A DNA stretch of 57,315 nt from Ruminococcus sp. (GCA_017480485.1 JAFVAN010000037.1:1-57315); one strand, 5' to 3'; counted from the stretch's first letter, positions 8,803-16,538 are shown. The notes: generated by a model from the sequence alone, not told the origin. Made by a program: numbers and translations.

Positions 8803-9896
8803 TGCCGATAGTACACTTCGTGAACAACAAGTCCCAGTCCGCAGGGGGCATGAAAACTGTGCTTGGTTATGTGTCGCAGGAGAAGAAAACTGTCCGAGAG
8901 GATAGAAAATATGTGACGGGGATAAACTGTTCACCGCAGAGCAGCTATGAGGAAATGATGCTGACCAAGCGGCTCTACAACAAGACAGGCGGCAGGCTCT
9001 ACTATCATTTGGTGCAGAGCTTTCCGAAGGGCTATGACATTTCGCCAGAGCTTGCACATCGGATAGCTTGTGAGTTTGCGGAGAAGGCATTTGGCAAATA
9101 TGAGTGCGTGGTCGCAACCCACATTGACCGTGAGCATATTCACTCGCACATAGTGTTCAACTCCGTCAGCTTCGAGGACGGGCGCAAGTACCACTCCAAC
9201 CTTGAAAGTGTGAAGGAGTTGATGAAGCTATCAGATGAGATCTGTGTGGAACATGGCGTGAGTGTTCTCGGTGACCCGGCAAGTAAAGTCGGCAAAAAGA
9301 AGGTCACAAAAATGTCCGACCGGGAATACCGAGTATGGCAGAAGAATCAGAGCTGGAAGGATAGACTTGAACTTGCGATCACCAGCTGCATGAAGGTCGC
9401 AAAATCGAAGAAACAGTTCTGCTTTCTGATGAAGCACAACTTCGGTTACAACGTTCGCTGGGAGGACAACCGAAAATATATAACCTACACCACGCCTACG
9501 GGCTACAGGTGCAGGGACAAGCGGCTGCACGATGACAAATTTTTGAAAGAGGCAATGGAGAATGAGTTCAGAATAAGAATCGGTGAGCTTCAAGCAACCG
9601 GAGTAACAGGCTGGGAGCCGGAGCGACGGTACTATCATCGACACATTGAAATGCAGGTCGGTGCGGATATCGTCAGCGGCTTGGCTGACCTTGCTGCGAT
9701 CATCGACAACTCGCCCACCGACCCCGAGGAGCTGGAGCGCTACATTGACAGCGTGAGGGCTGTTCAGAATGCTGGGTTTGTGATAGGCTTTGTGGTCGAA
9801 GCGATAAAGCTGCTCTCGGAACAGCTGGAGGAAATGAACGCCGGTATGGAGGACGAGTTTGAATATGATGAGGGTGAGGGGATGTTGATGATGTAA
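8802..9896 (+). CDS. MOBP-type relaxase/mobilization protein
   Basis: 364 aa starting at GTG, overlapping the mobC stop by one base. The N-terminal 150 residues form a relaxase domain: the histidine motif THIDREHIHSHIVF near residue 105 binds the metal, and a Tyr in the VLGYVSQ or RLYYHLV segment is the candidate nucleophile. The C-terminus is helical and acidic. The enzyme should nick the element's oriT and pilot the strand into a recipient using another element's conjugation machinery, since no type IV secretion genes are present here. Confidence 0.88.
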   Translation: MPIVHFVNNKSQSAGGMKTVLGYVSQEKKTVREDRKYVTGINCSPQSSYEEMMLTKRLYNKTGGRLYYHLVQSFPKGYDISPELAHRIACEFAEKAFGKYECVVATHIDREHIHSHIVFNSVSFEDGRKYHSNLESVKELMKLSDEICVEHGVSVLGDPASKVGKKKVTKMSDREYRVWQKNQSWKDRLELAITSCMKVAKSKKQFCFLMKHNFGYNVRWEDNRKYITYTTPTGYRCRDKRLHDDKFLKEAMENEFRIRIGELQATGVTGWEPERRYYHRHIEMQVGADIVSGLADLAAIIDNSPTDPEELERYIDSVRAVQNAGFVIGFVVEAIKLLSEQLEEMNAGMEDEFEYDEGEGMLMM

Positions 9897-10007
9897 GTTG
9901 CCGGAACAGGAGCCTAACAATTAGATCTTGATGAAAGGAATGAGAAAAATGAACAATGCAAGCATCATAAAACACACAACAACTGAGACAACAAGGAGAG
10001 TGATAAA

Positions 10008-10190
10008 ATGCCAAGAAAGGCAGAGATACCGAAGATCAATTCTACCGTCGTCACTTACAATGGGAACAGCTGTCAGTTTGACAGGTTCATTGAGGCTCTG
10101 ATAACTGAGTTTCTGGAGCAGGATAGTATGCCCAACTTTGAGGGGGACGGTTCTGTACAAAAGGTAGAAATTTCCGAAAAAACGGCGTAA
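10008..10190 (+). CDS. Small mobile-element protein, paralogue A
   Basis: 60 aa, ATG preceded by AAGGAGAGTGATAAA. No family is recognised. The core KAEIPKI...VVTYNGNSCQFDRFIEALI aligns with the next small protein (KAEAPRI...VTVLYNGRSAMFDRFIDSLI), so the two are a tandem duplication that has diverged. The position between relaxase and recombinase suggests a recombination directionality factor or regulator, but nothing in the sequence proves it. Confidence 0.65.
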   Translation: MPRKAEIPKINSTVVTYNGNSCQFDRFIEALITEFLEQDSMPNFEGDGSVQKVEISEKTA

Positions 10191-10284
10191 GGTCTGGATT
10201 TGTCGGCGCAGTTGTGGTAGTGTCTGTTGTAACGCAGGCACCACCCGATGCGTATGCCAAATATAAACGAAAGGAAATGATCTT

Positions 10285-10506
10285 ATGACAAATCCAAAGA
10301 CCACAACCGCAGCAGGCAGCAACGCAGGACGCAAAGCCGAAGCTCCGAGGATACGCTCGGTGACAGTGTTGTACAACGGCAGGTCAGCGATGTTTGACAG
10401 GTTTATTGACTCGCTGATCGAAGAATACCTTGCAAGAACCGCAATGTGTATTCCCGAAGCCTATATGACCGAAGAAGCTGAAACGGAGCTGCTTGCATCA
10501 GCATAA
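10285..10506 (+). CDS. Small mobile-element protein, paralogue B
   Basis: 73 aa, ATG preceded by GAAAGGAAATGATCTT. It shares the YNGxSxxFDRFIxxLIxE(F/Y)L core with the 60-aa protein upstream and has an extra Ala/Thr-rich N-terminus and acidic C-terminus. It sits 31 bp before the recombinase start, where serine-integrase accessory proteins often lie. Function unknown. Confidence 0.65.
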   Translation: MTNPKTTTAAGSNAGRKAEAPRIRSVTVLYNGRSAMFDRFIDSLIEEYLARTAMCIPEAYMTEEAETELLASA

Positions 10507-10537
10507 CGAATGAATGAAAAAGAAAGGATCTGATAAT

Positions 10538-12112
10538 TTGAAAGCATGGCTATATTACAGACTGTCCCGTGATGAGGACGCAGAGATGAACAGTCTTCAG
10601 AACCAGCGCCAGATACTCGTTGACTACGCTGAAAAGCACGGTCACGATATCGTTGGCGAGAGCTTTGACGACAACGTGTCGGGCATGACCTTCGACCGAA
10701 AGGGCTTGAAGGAGCTTGATGCGGCAGTGGAGAAGGGCATAGTTGAGTTGGTGCTGGTGAAAGATCTGAGTCGTCTCGGGAGGCATAGGACTCAGAGTGC
10801 GCTGTTCATCGAACACCTGCACATGAACAATGTGAAGGTCTACTCCGTCACCGAAAGTATCGATACTACCGATGAGAACGACGACCTGCTCATTGGCTTC
10901 AAGCAGATATACAACGACTTCTACGCTAAGGATATCGGGCGCAAGATACGAACCGGCATTGACCAGAAGCAGAAGAAAGGTTTGATCGTCAACTTGCCGA
11001 TGGGGTACTACAAGGATAAGATGACCGGAGAGGTAATGGTCGATGAGATCGCAGCCGACATTGTGCGTGAGGTATACAAGATGTTCCTTGACGGCTATGG
11101 ATTGTCTGCCATAGCAAAGATCATGAACAAGCGTGAGGTCAAATCTCCCGAATATTTCTCGCACAGGAAGATAGGGTCACAGCGAACTGAGATGTGCAAG
11201 AAATATCTTTGGGCGCAGACTACAGTCAAACGGTTATTGACAAATGAGATATATACCGGAACACTCGTCAACCACAAGACGGTCACCAGCAAGATATACA
11301 AGACCAAGAGAGTTGTCCCCGAAGATGAGCGTTACCGCCATGAGGATTTCGTTCCGGCAATAATCAGCAGGCAGGATTTTGACAGGGTGCAGGCTGTGAT
11401 CGAGAGCAGAAAGTCCAATGCCGTCAGGACAAAGGGCGGGCTTGTTCATCGGTACTCCGGCATGATAAAGTGTGCAGACTGCGGAGCGATACTCATAGCC
11501 AAGCGCCGAAAGTGGAACGGAGAGGAATACGTCGAGTACACTTGCAACAGCCACCACCGCTACGGCAAGCAGTACTGTTCTCCACACCGTATACACGAGA
11601 GCCAGCTCGATGAACTAGTCAATGCAGAGCTGCTCCTGCTGCTGGACAGTATCAGAGAGAAAAGCCAAAAATATGACAGGATAGTCAGGGAATGGCAGAA
11701 GAACAAGCCCAGATATGAGCAGCGAATAGAGCAATACAATGACCGAATAAAGCTGCTGCGTGAACAGGTGCAGGGCATTCTGATGGAACGCATCACCGAC
11801 AAGGCTCACGCCCAGATCTACGACGAGATGCTGGCCAAGCGTGAAGCGGAGATCGCTGAACTTGAAAAGAGGATAGAGGATACGCGCAGGTTCGATGCCG
11901 TGAGCATGGGCAGGAGCCGTGAACTGAAAGGCACAGCCGAGATGCTTGAGGATATCCTGACAGAGCCTCACATCAGTAACGCTGACCTGCGAATGCTGGT
12001 GGAGAAGGTGCTCGTGCATCAGAACGAGGACAAGAGCCTCGATGTGGAGCTTGTGTTCAATGGGGCATTTGCACCAAGCTGCACGGTGAGCATTGAGGAA
12101 GAGCAGGAGTAA
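10538..12112 (+). CDS. Large serine recombinase (integrase of the element)
   Basis: About 524 aa. TTG at 10538 is preferred because AAAGGA lies 9 nt upstream; an in-frame ATG at 10514 has no ribosome site. The catalytic domain occupies residues 1-150 with the nucleophile in YYRLSRDED and Arg residues in VKDLSRLGRHR. A recombinase domain follows, then a zinc ribbon (CADCGAI...CNSHHRYGKQYC), a coiled coil and an acidic tail. Such TnpX-like enzymes integrate and excise circular elements. Its end lies 330 bp from the tRNA-Leu junction, which fits an element end. Confidence 0.92.
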   Translation: MKAWLYYRLSRDEDAEMNSLQNQRQILVDYAEKHGHDIVGESFDDNVSGMTFDRKGLKELDAAVEKGIVELVLVKDLSRLGRHRTQSALFIEHLHMNNVKVYSVTESIDTTDENDDLLIGFKQIYNDFYAKDIGRKIRTGIDQKQKKGLIVNLPMGYYKDKMTGEVMVDEIAADIVREVYKMFLDGYGLSAIAKIMNKREVKSPEYFSHRKIGSQRTEMCKKYLWAQTTVKRLLTNEIYTGTLVNHKTVTSKIYKTKRVVPEDERYRHEDFVPAIISRQDFDRVQAVIESRKSNAVRTKGGLVHRYSGMIKCADCGAILIAKRRKWNGEEYVEYTCNSHHRYGKQYCSPHRIHESQLDELVNAELLLLLDSIREKSQKYDRIVREWQKNKPRYEQRIEQYNDRIKLLREQVQGILMERITDKAHAQIYDEMLAKREAEIAELEKRIEDTRRFDAVSMGRSRELKGTAEMLEDILTEPHISNADLRMLVEKVLVHQNEDKSLDVELVFNGAFAPSCTVSIEEEQE

Positions 12113-12117
12113 AAAAC

Positions 12118-12137
12118 AGCCGCAGGAAACTGCGGCT
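12118..12137. terminator. Hairpin between recombinase and tRNA-Leu
   Basis: Perfect 8-bp stem AGCCGCAG/CTGCGGCT with a GAAA tetraloop. The T run is better on the minus strand, so it probably backs up the tRNA terminator while also closing the recombinase transcript. Confidence 0.65.
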
Positions 12138-12144
12138 TTACATA

Positions 12145-12168
12145 GAAAAAAGCCCGCAAATGCGAGCT
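12145..12168 (-). terminator. Terminator of the tRNA-Leu transcript
   Basis: Eight-bp stem (12151-12158 with 12161-12168, one G-U pair) followed on the minus strand by a T run, only 9 bp past the tRNA CCA end. Confidence 0.75.
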
Positions 12169-12176
12169 TCCCTCAT

Positions 12177-12261
12177 TGGTGCGCCTGACAGGACTTGAAC
12201 CTGCACTCATCTCTGAAGCAGCACCTAAAACTGCCGTGTCTGCCAATTTCACCACAGGCGC
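12177..12261 (-). tRNA. tRNA-Leu (anticodon UAG)
   Basis: A complete class II tRNA with encoded CCA: acceptor GCGCCTG/CAGGCGC, D-stem GTG/CAC, anticodon stem GCAGT/GCTGC around TTTAGGT (anticodon TAG), a variable arm TCA/TGA and T-arm GCAGG/CCTGT. It is the only intact copy in the array and is distal to the promoter at 12491-12519. It differs from the promoter-proximal 5' half, so it is probably an element-borne replacement for the split host gene. Confidence 0.93.
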
Positions 12262-12439
12262 TTATTTGATTTCTGGGGGACAAATATGCGGTTTGGCATA
12301 CACACAAGGTATTTCCAATGTCGGAACCCTGCCTAAAACTGCCGTGTCTGCCAATTTCACCACAGGCGCTTATTTGATTTCTGGGGGACAAATATGCGGT
12401 TTGGCATACACACAAGGTATTTCCAATGTCGGAACCCTG
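12224..12439 (-). repeat. Two tandem 108-bp units in the tRNA-Leu attachment site
   Basis: Units 12224-12331 and 12332-12439 are identical. Each joins a 38-nt tRNA-Leu 5' half to a 70-bp non-tRNA linker, and each begins with CCTAAA (the anticodon-loop sequence on this strand). A third CCTAAA starts at 12440. The breakpoints fall exactly in the anticodon loop, which marks it as the probable crossover site of the serine recombinase. Confidence 0.85.
12332..12369 (-). pseudogene. tRNA-Leu 5' half, second copy
   Basis: Identical to the first 38 nt of the intact tRNA but running into a linker after TTTTAGG rather than the 3' half. It cannot fold as a tRNA. Confidence 0.85.
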
Positions 12440-12477
12440 CCTAAATCTGGCGCGTCTGCCAATTCCGCCATACCCGC
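12440..12477 (-). pseudogene. 5' half of the original host tRNA-Leu(UAG)
   Basis: Starts GCGGGTATGG and has the D-arm and anticodon 5' stem, then breaks after TTTAGG into the linker. It directly follows the promoter, so it is the best candidate for the host gene split by integration. Its 3' half was not found in this window. Confidence 0.8.
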
Positions 12478-12490
12478 AGGCTGCTTTATT

Positions 12491-12519
12491 ATTATAGCAC
12501 AGCTTTCTCCATTTGTCAA
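12491..12519 (-). promoter_or_regulatory. Promoter of the tRNA-Leu array
   Basis: On the minus strand TTGACA (12514-12519), 17 bp, TATAAT (12491-12496), both consensus. The -35 box lies 2 bp past the stop codon of the glutaredoxin-like gene. It drives both broken halves and the intact tRNA. Confidence 0.85.
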
Positions 12520-12521
12520 AT

Positions 12522-12833
12522 TCAGCAGCCCTTGCCGTCGAGACCGCAGGCCTGACCTACAGTTACCTCGGCGGGAGCTATGCCCTGTTCCCTGCACCAG
12601 CTCTCCCAGTCGTGGAGCATGGTGCCGTCCTCAAAGACAAGGAAGGGTATTCCCACCTTGCCCGCTGCCTTGAAGCGGTCAAACATGGGCTCGCTGTCGC
12701 GGTATTTCAAAAAGGCCTTCAAGTCCCGCAGCCCCTCCGTGATGTCGATGAATTCAAAAGCCACTCCGTTTGCTTCGAGCGTCGCCTTGCATTTTCTGCA
12801 ATCGGGACACTGCTTGCTTCCGTAGATCTTCAT
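12522..12833 (-). CDS. Glutaredoxin-like thiol protein
   Basis: 103 aa with AAGGAGGAAG before the ATG. The N-terminal strand and KQCPDCRKC carry a CxxC redox pair at about residues 8-11, followed by a thioredoxin-fold pattern with VGIPFLVFEDG (the cis-Pro loop). The family uses glutathione or another thiol to reduce disulfides; the length is normal for a small glutaredoxin. It is the last of a run of minus-strand genes with the nitroreductase 12 bp upstream, which suggests a redox-related operon. Confidence 0.8.
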   Translation of the reverse strand: MKIYGSKQCPDCRKCKATLEANGVAFEFIDITEGLRDLKAFLKYRDSEPMFDRFKAAGKVGIPFLVFEDGTMLHDWESWCREQGIAPAEVTVGQACGLDGKGC

Positions 12834-12845
12834 TTTTCTTCCTCC

Positions 12846-13340
12846 TTAAAGATAATGTATCCTGCTCTCTTCGAACCTGTCCTGCTGCGGCCTGCTCTCT
12901 GCGGGATAGCCAACAGGCACCACCGCAAAGGCGCGAAGACCTTCCGGAGCTCCAAGGGCAGCCTCTGCCTTTTCCATCCTGTCCTCTAAAGGCGCAGCAC
13001 AAAGCCAGACCGCGCCCAGCCCCAGCGATACCGCTTCAAGCAGCAGGTTCTCTGTGGCACAGGAAAGATCAAGGAGCACAGTATCCTCCCAGCGCAGCCC
13101 CTCTGTTCGGTAACAGGGGACGATGACAGCAGGTGCGTTTTTTGCACAGGAAGCATATGGACTTATCTCCGCCAGCGCACTTATCCTCTCCCTGTCAGTC
13201 ACCACATAGAACTCCCAGGGCTGCTGATCGCCCGCCGAGGGGGCCTGCATTGCCGCCCTGAGCAGCTGCGTCAGCTTTTCGGGCTCAACTGCCCTGTCCT
13301 CAAATCTTCTAACACTTATCCTTGTAAAGATCTCCTTCAC
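12846..13340 (-). CDS. Nitroreductase-family flavoprotein
   Basis: About 165 aa. GTG at 13340 is chosen because AAGGAGGG lies 6 nt upstream; the frame also extends to a TTG at 13376. The opening TRISVRRF, the FMN-binding APSAGDQQPWEFYVV and the C-terminal VVPVGYPAE are hallmarks of small FMN-dependent NAD(P)H oxidoreductases. The substrate cannot be read from sequence. It lies 25 bp downstream of the ABC ATPase gene and is probably co-transcribed with it. Confidence 0.88.
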   Translation of the reverse strand: MKEIFTRISVRRFEDRAVEPEKLTQLLRAAMQAPSAGDQQPWEFYVVTDRERISALAEISPYASCAKNAPAVIVPCYRTEGLRWEDTVLLDLSCATENLLLEAVSLGLGAVWLCAAPLEDRMEKAEAALGAPEGLRAFAVVPVGYPAESRPQQDRFEESRIHYL

Positions 13341-13365
13341 GGTTGACCCTCCTTTTTTCTTCGGC

Positions 13366-14037
13366 TCAGCGCTCAAGCACCAGACCGCAGGCCTCTATCC
13401 TGTAAACCTTGTCCGTCAGGTCGAGTATGCGCGTGTCGTGTGTCACCATGACTGCTGCCTTGCCGCGCTTCTTGACTTCATTCCTTATCATTTCAGCCAC
13501 CTGCCTGCCGCGCTCTGCGTCAAGGCTGGCGGTGGGCTCGTCCGCAAGAATGACATCAGGGTCGTTGACAAAGGCTCTGGCAATGGCGGTGCGCTGCTTC
13601 TCGCCTCCCGACATCTTCGCGGGGAACTGACCTCTGCAATTTTCGATGCCAAGCTCCCGCAGCAGCTCGTCAATGTCCACTCTGTCCCTTTGGGCCTTAT
13701 CCTGCACCAGCCGCAGCTGGTCCTCTGTCTTCAAAAAGGGCAGCAGGTCGTGGTTCTGGAAGATGAAGCCTATCTGCCTGCGGCGGATGCCCGTGTGCTC
13801 CTTTTTAGAGGCCGCAGTAACGTCCCTGCCCGCTATCAGGATATTCCCGCAGTCGGGAGAGAGCAGCAGCCCCGCCACAGAGAGCAGCGTGCTCTTGCCC
13901 GAGCCCGACGGCCCAACTATGGCTGCAAACTCCCCTGCCTTGACGCTCAGCGAAACAGCATCCAGGATGAGCCGCTTTGCGGCGCCGTCCTGATATGACT
14001 TGCTTATGCTTTTAAGCTCCAGCAGTGTTTTGCTCAT
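13366..14037 (-). CDS. ABC transporter ATP-binding protein (HrtA/LolD-like)
   Basis: 223 aa with all nucleotide-binding motifs: Walker A GPSGSGKST, the Q-loop IGFIFQNHDLL, signature MSGGEKQR, Walker B VILADEPTASLD and the switch histidine in VMVTHD. It belongs to the MacB/LolD/HrtA group that partners FtsX-type permeases. It overlaps the permease stop by 4 bp (ATGA), so the two form one unit. Substrate unknown; heme or peptide export are the common possibilities. Confidence 0.92.
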   Translation of the reverse strand: MSKTLLELKSISKSYQDGAAKRLILDAVSLSVKAGEFAAIVGPSGSGKSTLLSVAGLLLSPDCGNILIAGRDVTAASKKEHTGIRRRQIGFIFQNHDLLPFLKTEDQLRLVQDKAQRDRVDIDELLRELGIENCRGQFPAKMSGGEKQRTAIARAFVNDPDVILADEPTASLDAERGRQVAEMIRNEVKKRGKAAVMVTHDTRILDLTDKVYRIEACGLVLER

Positions 14038-15125
14038 TCGTCCCCACCTCCTATGGCTATCATCGGGTCGATGCGGGAAATGTTTATCACCGAGAGCAGG
14101 CTGCTAAGCACGGAGATAAGCACAAACGCCGCAGTCACCGCCAGCGCCCTCGGCACCTCAAGATAAAACGGCATTGTCTCGGGCAGGGCCGCAGACATGG
14201 CAAAGGTAAGCCCAAGGGCCACCGCCGCCGCAAACACCGATATGATGCACACCTCGCTCACTACCATCCCCGCCAGCTCTCCGCTGCCGATGCCGATGGC
14301 CTTCATAACACCGTACTGCTTCCGCTTCTGCAAGGTCAGTATGTAATTGAATATGCCGATGATGACCGCCGAGACCACCACCAGCACCCAGACGATCATG
14401 GTAATGGTCATATGCTCTGCGGTGTAGGATGGGATGTTCTCAATTATCTCCTGTCGGCTGACAAGCTCCAGCCCGTTGGATGAGAAGTCATAGCTCACAT
14501 CCCCGCGCACTGCAATGGCGTGATAGGCGGGCGCATACATGGGGTCAAGCGCGGTGCGCAGCTTCGTGTAACTGTCAACGGTTATGTAGCCCACCGAGGT
14601 GTGGCCGTACATCCTGTCCTTCACAAACCCCGCCACGGTGAATTCCATCTCAGAGGAAGGATCGACCACCGTGTCGCCGACCTCGATGCCCTCAAGCCTG
14701 TAGTCGTCGTCAAGGAGTATGGGGTCCTCGGCGTCGTCTCCGGACAGGCCCTCGCCCTCTATGACCTCCGGCTCTATGAAGCTCCCCTGCTCGATGGCAA
14801 AATAGGTGACGTTCAGCTTCTTGTCGTCATCCTGCTTCCTGATATACATTCTCTGTATATCCAGCGGCGCGGCATCGGCGCCCTGAGCTCTCAGGTCCTC
14901 CAGCAGCTGTGCGTCAACTGTTGAAACGGTTATCAGCTGCTCCGCCGAGTCGTCAACGATAAAGCTGTCGGCGTCCATGGTCTCGATGGCCGAGGACACA
15001 GCCCGCCCGAGGCCTTCCGCCAGCCCTGCAAGGAACAGGACCATAAACATCAGCAGTATCAGCAGCAGCTCGATCAGGATGTATTTCTTCTTCCCGAAGG
15101 CGATCTCCTTCCAAGCGTATCTCAT
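14034..15125 (-). CDS. FtsX-like ABC transporter permease (HrtB-like)
   Basis: 363 aa. A transmembrane helix near residues 17-38 is followed by a roughly 190-residue extracytoplasmic domain rich in acidic residues, and then three C-terminal helices (about 235-355), the FtsX/HrtB single-permease layout. The overlapping ATPase gene supplies the motor. Two copies would form the transporter. HrtB-like heme efflux fits the size and architecture, but the neighbours do not settle the substrate. Confidence 0.85.
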   Translation of the reverse strand: MRYAWKEIAFGKKKYILIELLLILLMFMVLFLAGLAEGLGRAVSSAIETMDADSFIVDDSAEQLITVSTVDAQLLEDLRAQGADAAPLDIQRMYIRKQDDDKKLNVTYFAIEQGSFIEPEVIEGEGLSGDDAEDPILLDDDYRLEGIEVGDTVVDPSSEMEFTVAGFVKDRMYGHTSVGYITVDSYTKLRTALDPMYAPAYHAIAVRGDVSYDFSSNGLELVSRQEIIENIPSYTAEHMTITMIVWVLVVVSAVIIGIFNYILTLQKRKQYGVMKAIGIGSGELAGMVVSEVCIISVFAAAVALGLTFAMSAALPETMPFYLEVPRALAVTAAFVLISVLSSLLSVINISRIDPMIAIGGGDE

Positions 15126-15164
15126 TTTATCACTCTCCCGATGTCAGTGATCTTCGCTTCTTTA

Positions 15165-15193
15165 ATATTACCAAATTTTTATATAAAAGTCAA
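15165..15193 (-). promoter_or_regulatory. Promoter of the ABC/nitroreductase operon
   Basis: TTGACT (15188-15193), 17 bp, TAATAT (15165-15170) on the minus strand, about 40 bp before the permease start. Confidence 0.7.
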
Positions 15194-15272
15194 ATCCTAT
15201 CTGTGTCGGTGCCCCGACGGGGCAAATCGCGTGAGCACTCGCAAGCTCGTTTACAACTGTGTGAAGCAAAGC

Positions 15273-15296
15273 GGCTCCCTCGCGATACGTTGGCAC
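15273..15296. repeat. Dispersed 24-bp intergenic repeat, copy 1
   Basis: GGCTCCCTCGCGATACG(T)TGGCAC recurs at 57139-57162 with one mismatch, again outside genes. Nearby GCCCCGACGGGGC can form a hairpin. The rest of 15194-15334 holds no recognisable gene. Confidence 0.6.
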
Positions 15297-15334
15297 GATC
15301 ATAGCCTTGAATAGCTGCCTGCTTTTATTCTACA

Positions 15335-15494
15335 CTAAGGAACGAAAAAGCGCCCTCCCGAACTTTCGGGAAGGCGCAGCTTGGCTTCCTCCACTGTCTC
15401 GCCGTTCTTTGCAAGAAAGGCCCTGCTCCCTGTAAAGATAGGGCTGTCCTGCTCTTACCTTCTCGCAAACGGCTGTGGTGTTCATTGTATTCAT
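15335..15494 (-). pseudogene. Frameshifted small ORF downstream of the SLOG gene
   Basis: From ATG at 15494 the frame reads MNTMNTTAVCEKV, then loses coding character; the +1 frame continues EQDSPIFTGSRAFLAKNGE... to ...GGRFFVP and a stop at 15335. One inserted base near 15452 would join them into about 52 aa. The second part overlaps a terminator-like hairpin, which weakens the case. No family recognised. Confidence 0.3.
15350..15377 (-). terminator. Terminator on the minus strand
   Basis: Thirteen-position stem with one mismatch (15350-15362 with 15365-15377), followed on the minus strand by a T run. It probably ends transcription from the SLOG promoter. Confidence 0.7.
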
Positions 15495-15640
15495 GGTAAA
15501 GTCCTCGCTTTCATTTGTTTGGTATGGCTTTATGATACCCCCCTTTTGTTTGAGAGTTGTTTTTGAAATGGTTGAGAAATGTTAATTGGAGGTTAGAAGC
15601 GCGGCTTGTATATTGCGGGCGAAATGTGATAATTATGCGA

Positions 15641-16105
15641 TCAATTTTCTTGATAAAGCTCTGCCAAATTTATTACCCTCACGCCCCTGCTCAAAGCGTA
15701 CTGTAACGCCCTGTAAGCCCCTCCTGCGCCGCCCGTGACATAACAGACAACCAGATCGGAACAGTCTATCAGAGAGCGATTTCGCAGCTGTATGGCTGCC
15801 TTGAAATGTGCGGAAGCGGACTCGGTACATACTTCTACATCATCATAATAATCAAGATAGTATTCCTCATTGTCTCTGTACTCCGCAATCATGTACGGCA
15901 GCACAAGTGTCAGATGAGTATTGCCGTAATCAAGCTGACGGCATACCCTGCGGATTATGCCCGCAGCGAGCTGGTCGAATTCGCCCTCTCTGCCAATGAG
16001 GAAATCAACATATGGCTTGGACTTTATAAGCTCCCGTATAACAGGCTCCAGCTTGCTTTCAAGTTCTGTAATGCTGTCAATACGCCTGTGCCCGAACAGG
16101 CTCAC
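15641..16105 (-). CDS. SLOG-family (DUF1273/YpsA-like) protein
   Basis: 154 aa from GTG at 16105. SLFGHRRI, the central GREGEFDQLA and VVCYVTGGAGGAYRALQYA match the Rossmann-like SLOG fold, which binds nucleotides or nucleotide-derived ligands. The GTG lacks a well-placed ribosome site. An ATG at 16121 does have GGGGGTG 5 nt upstream and lies about 12 nt after the predicted transcript start, but it is out of frame: a (TA)3 tract intervenes, and four TA units would give MDIYNTVSLFGHRR. So the gene may be phase-shifted, or translated from GTG. Confidence 0.8.
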   Translation of the reverse strand: MSLFGHRRIDSITELESKLEPVIRELIKSKPYVDFLIGREGEFDQLAAGIIRRVCRQLDYGNTHLTLVLPYMIAEYRDNEEYYLDYYDDVEVCTESASAHFKAAIQLRNRSLIDCSDLVVCYVTGGAGGAYRALQYALSRGVRVINLAELYQEN

Positions 16106-16139
16106 TGTGTTATATATCCATACTTACACCCCCATAATA

Positions 16140-16168
16140 ATTATACTATGGTTTCAATGTGGTGTCAA
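16140..16168 (-). promoter_or_regulatory. Promoter of the SLOG gene
   Basis: On the minus strand TTGACA (16163-16168), 17 bp, TATAAT (16140-16145). The predicted leader to ATG 16121 is only about 12 nt. Confidence 0.85.
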
Positions 16169-16228
16169 TCCGAATACATAAAAACTGTAGTCAAAGTGGT
16201 ATCATATATGTGAAAGAGAGGTATCACT

Positions 16229-16420
16229 ATGGCTGTACTAAAAACTCAATTCACTCTCCGCCTCAATCTTGTCGATCACGCAAAGATCAAGAAGATCGCC
16301 GAGGCGCAGAACCGTTCAATAAATAATATGATCGAGACCGTCATCAAGCAGGCGATACAGAAATACGAAGAAGAAAACGGTGAGATCGAGCTCACCGAGG
16401 AAGATCTGGCAATAGAATAG
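16229..16420 (+). CDS. Ribbon-helix-helix (Arc-like) DNA-binding protein
   Basis: 63 aa, ATG preceded by GAGAGGTATCACT. FTLRLNLVDHAKIKKIAEAQNRSINNMIETVI has the strand-helix-helix pattern of Arc/MetJ-type repressors, with an acidic C-terminal tail. It is divergent from the SLOG gene with their promoter regions back to back, so it may regulate that gene or itself; no partner toxin is adjacent. Confidence 0.78.
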   Translation: MAVLKTQFTLRLNLVDHAKIKKIAEAQNRSINNMIETVIKQAIQKYEEENGEIELTEEDLAIE

Positions 16421-16426
16421 ACAATT

Positions 16427-16456
16427 AAGCTCCCGATGGAAACCGGGAGCTTTTTT
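16427..16456 (+). terminator. Terminator of the RHH gene
   Basis: AAGCTCCCG pairs with CGGGAGCTT around an 8-nt loop, followed by six Ts. Confidence 0.85.
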
Positions 16457-16483
16457 AGTGCGAACCCAAAGCCAAAAAGAAAA

Positions 16484-16503
16484 CGGCAGGCAAAAGCCCG
16501 CCG
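16484..16503 (-). terminator. Terminator of the solute-binding protein gene
   Basis: On the minus strand CGGCGGGC pairs with GCCTGCCG (one G-U) across TTTT, followed by a T-rich run. Confidence 0.7.
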
Positions 16504-16538
16504 CCTCCTTAGGAAGTAAATAATATTATGGTCGGCTG

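Noticed and set aside
12176..12673. 165-codon frame across the tRNA-Leu array
   Set aside because: The apparent repeats in the peptide are the tRNA junction units, which are RNA genes and linkers.
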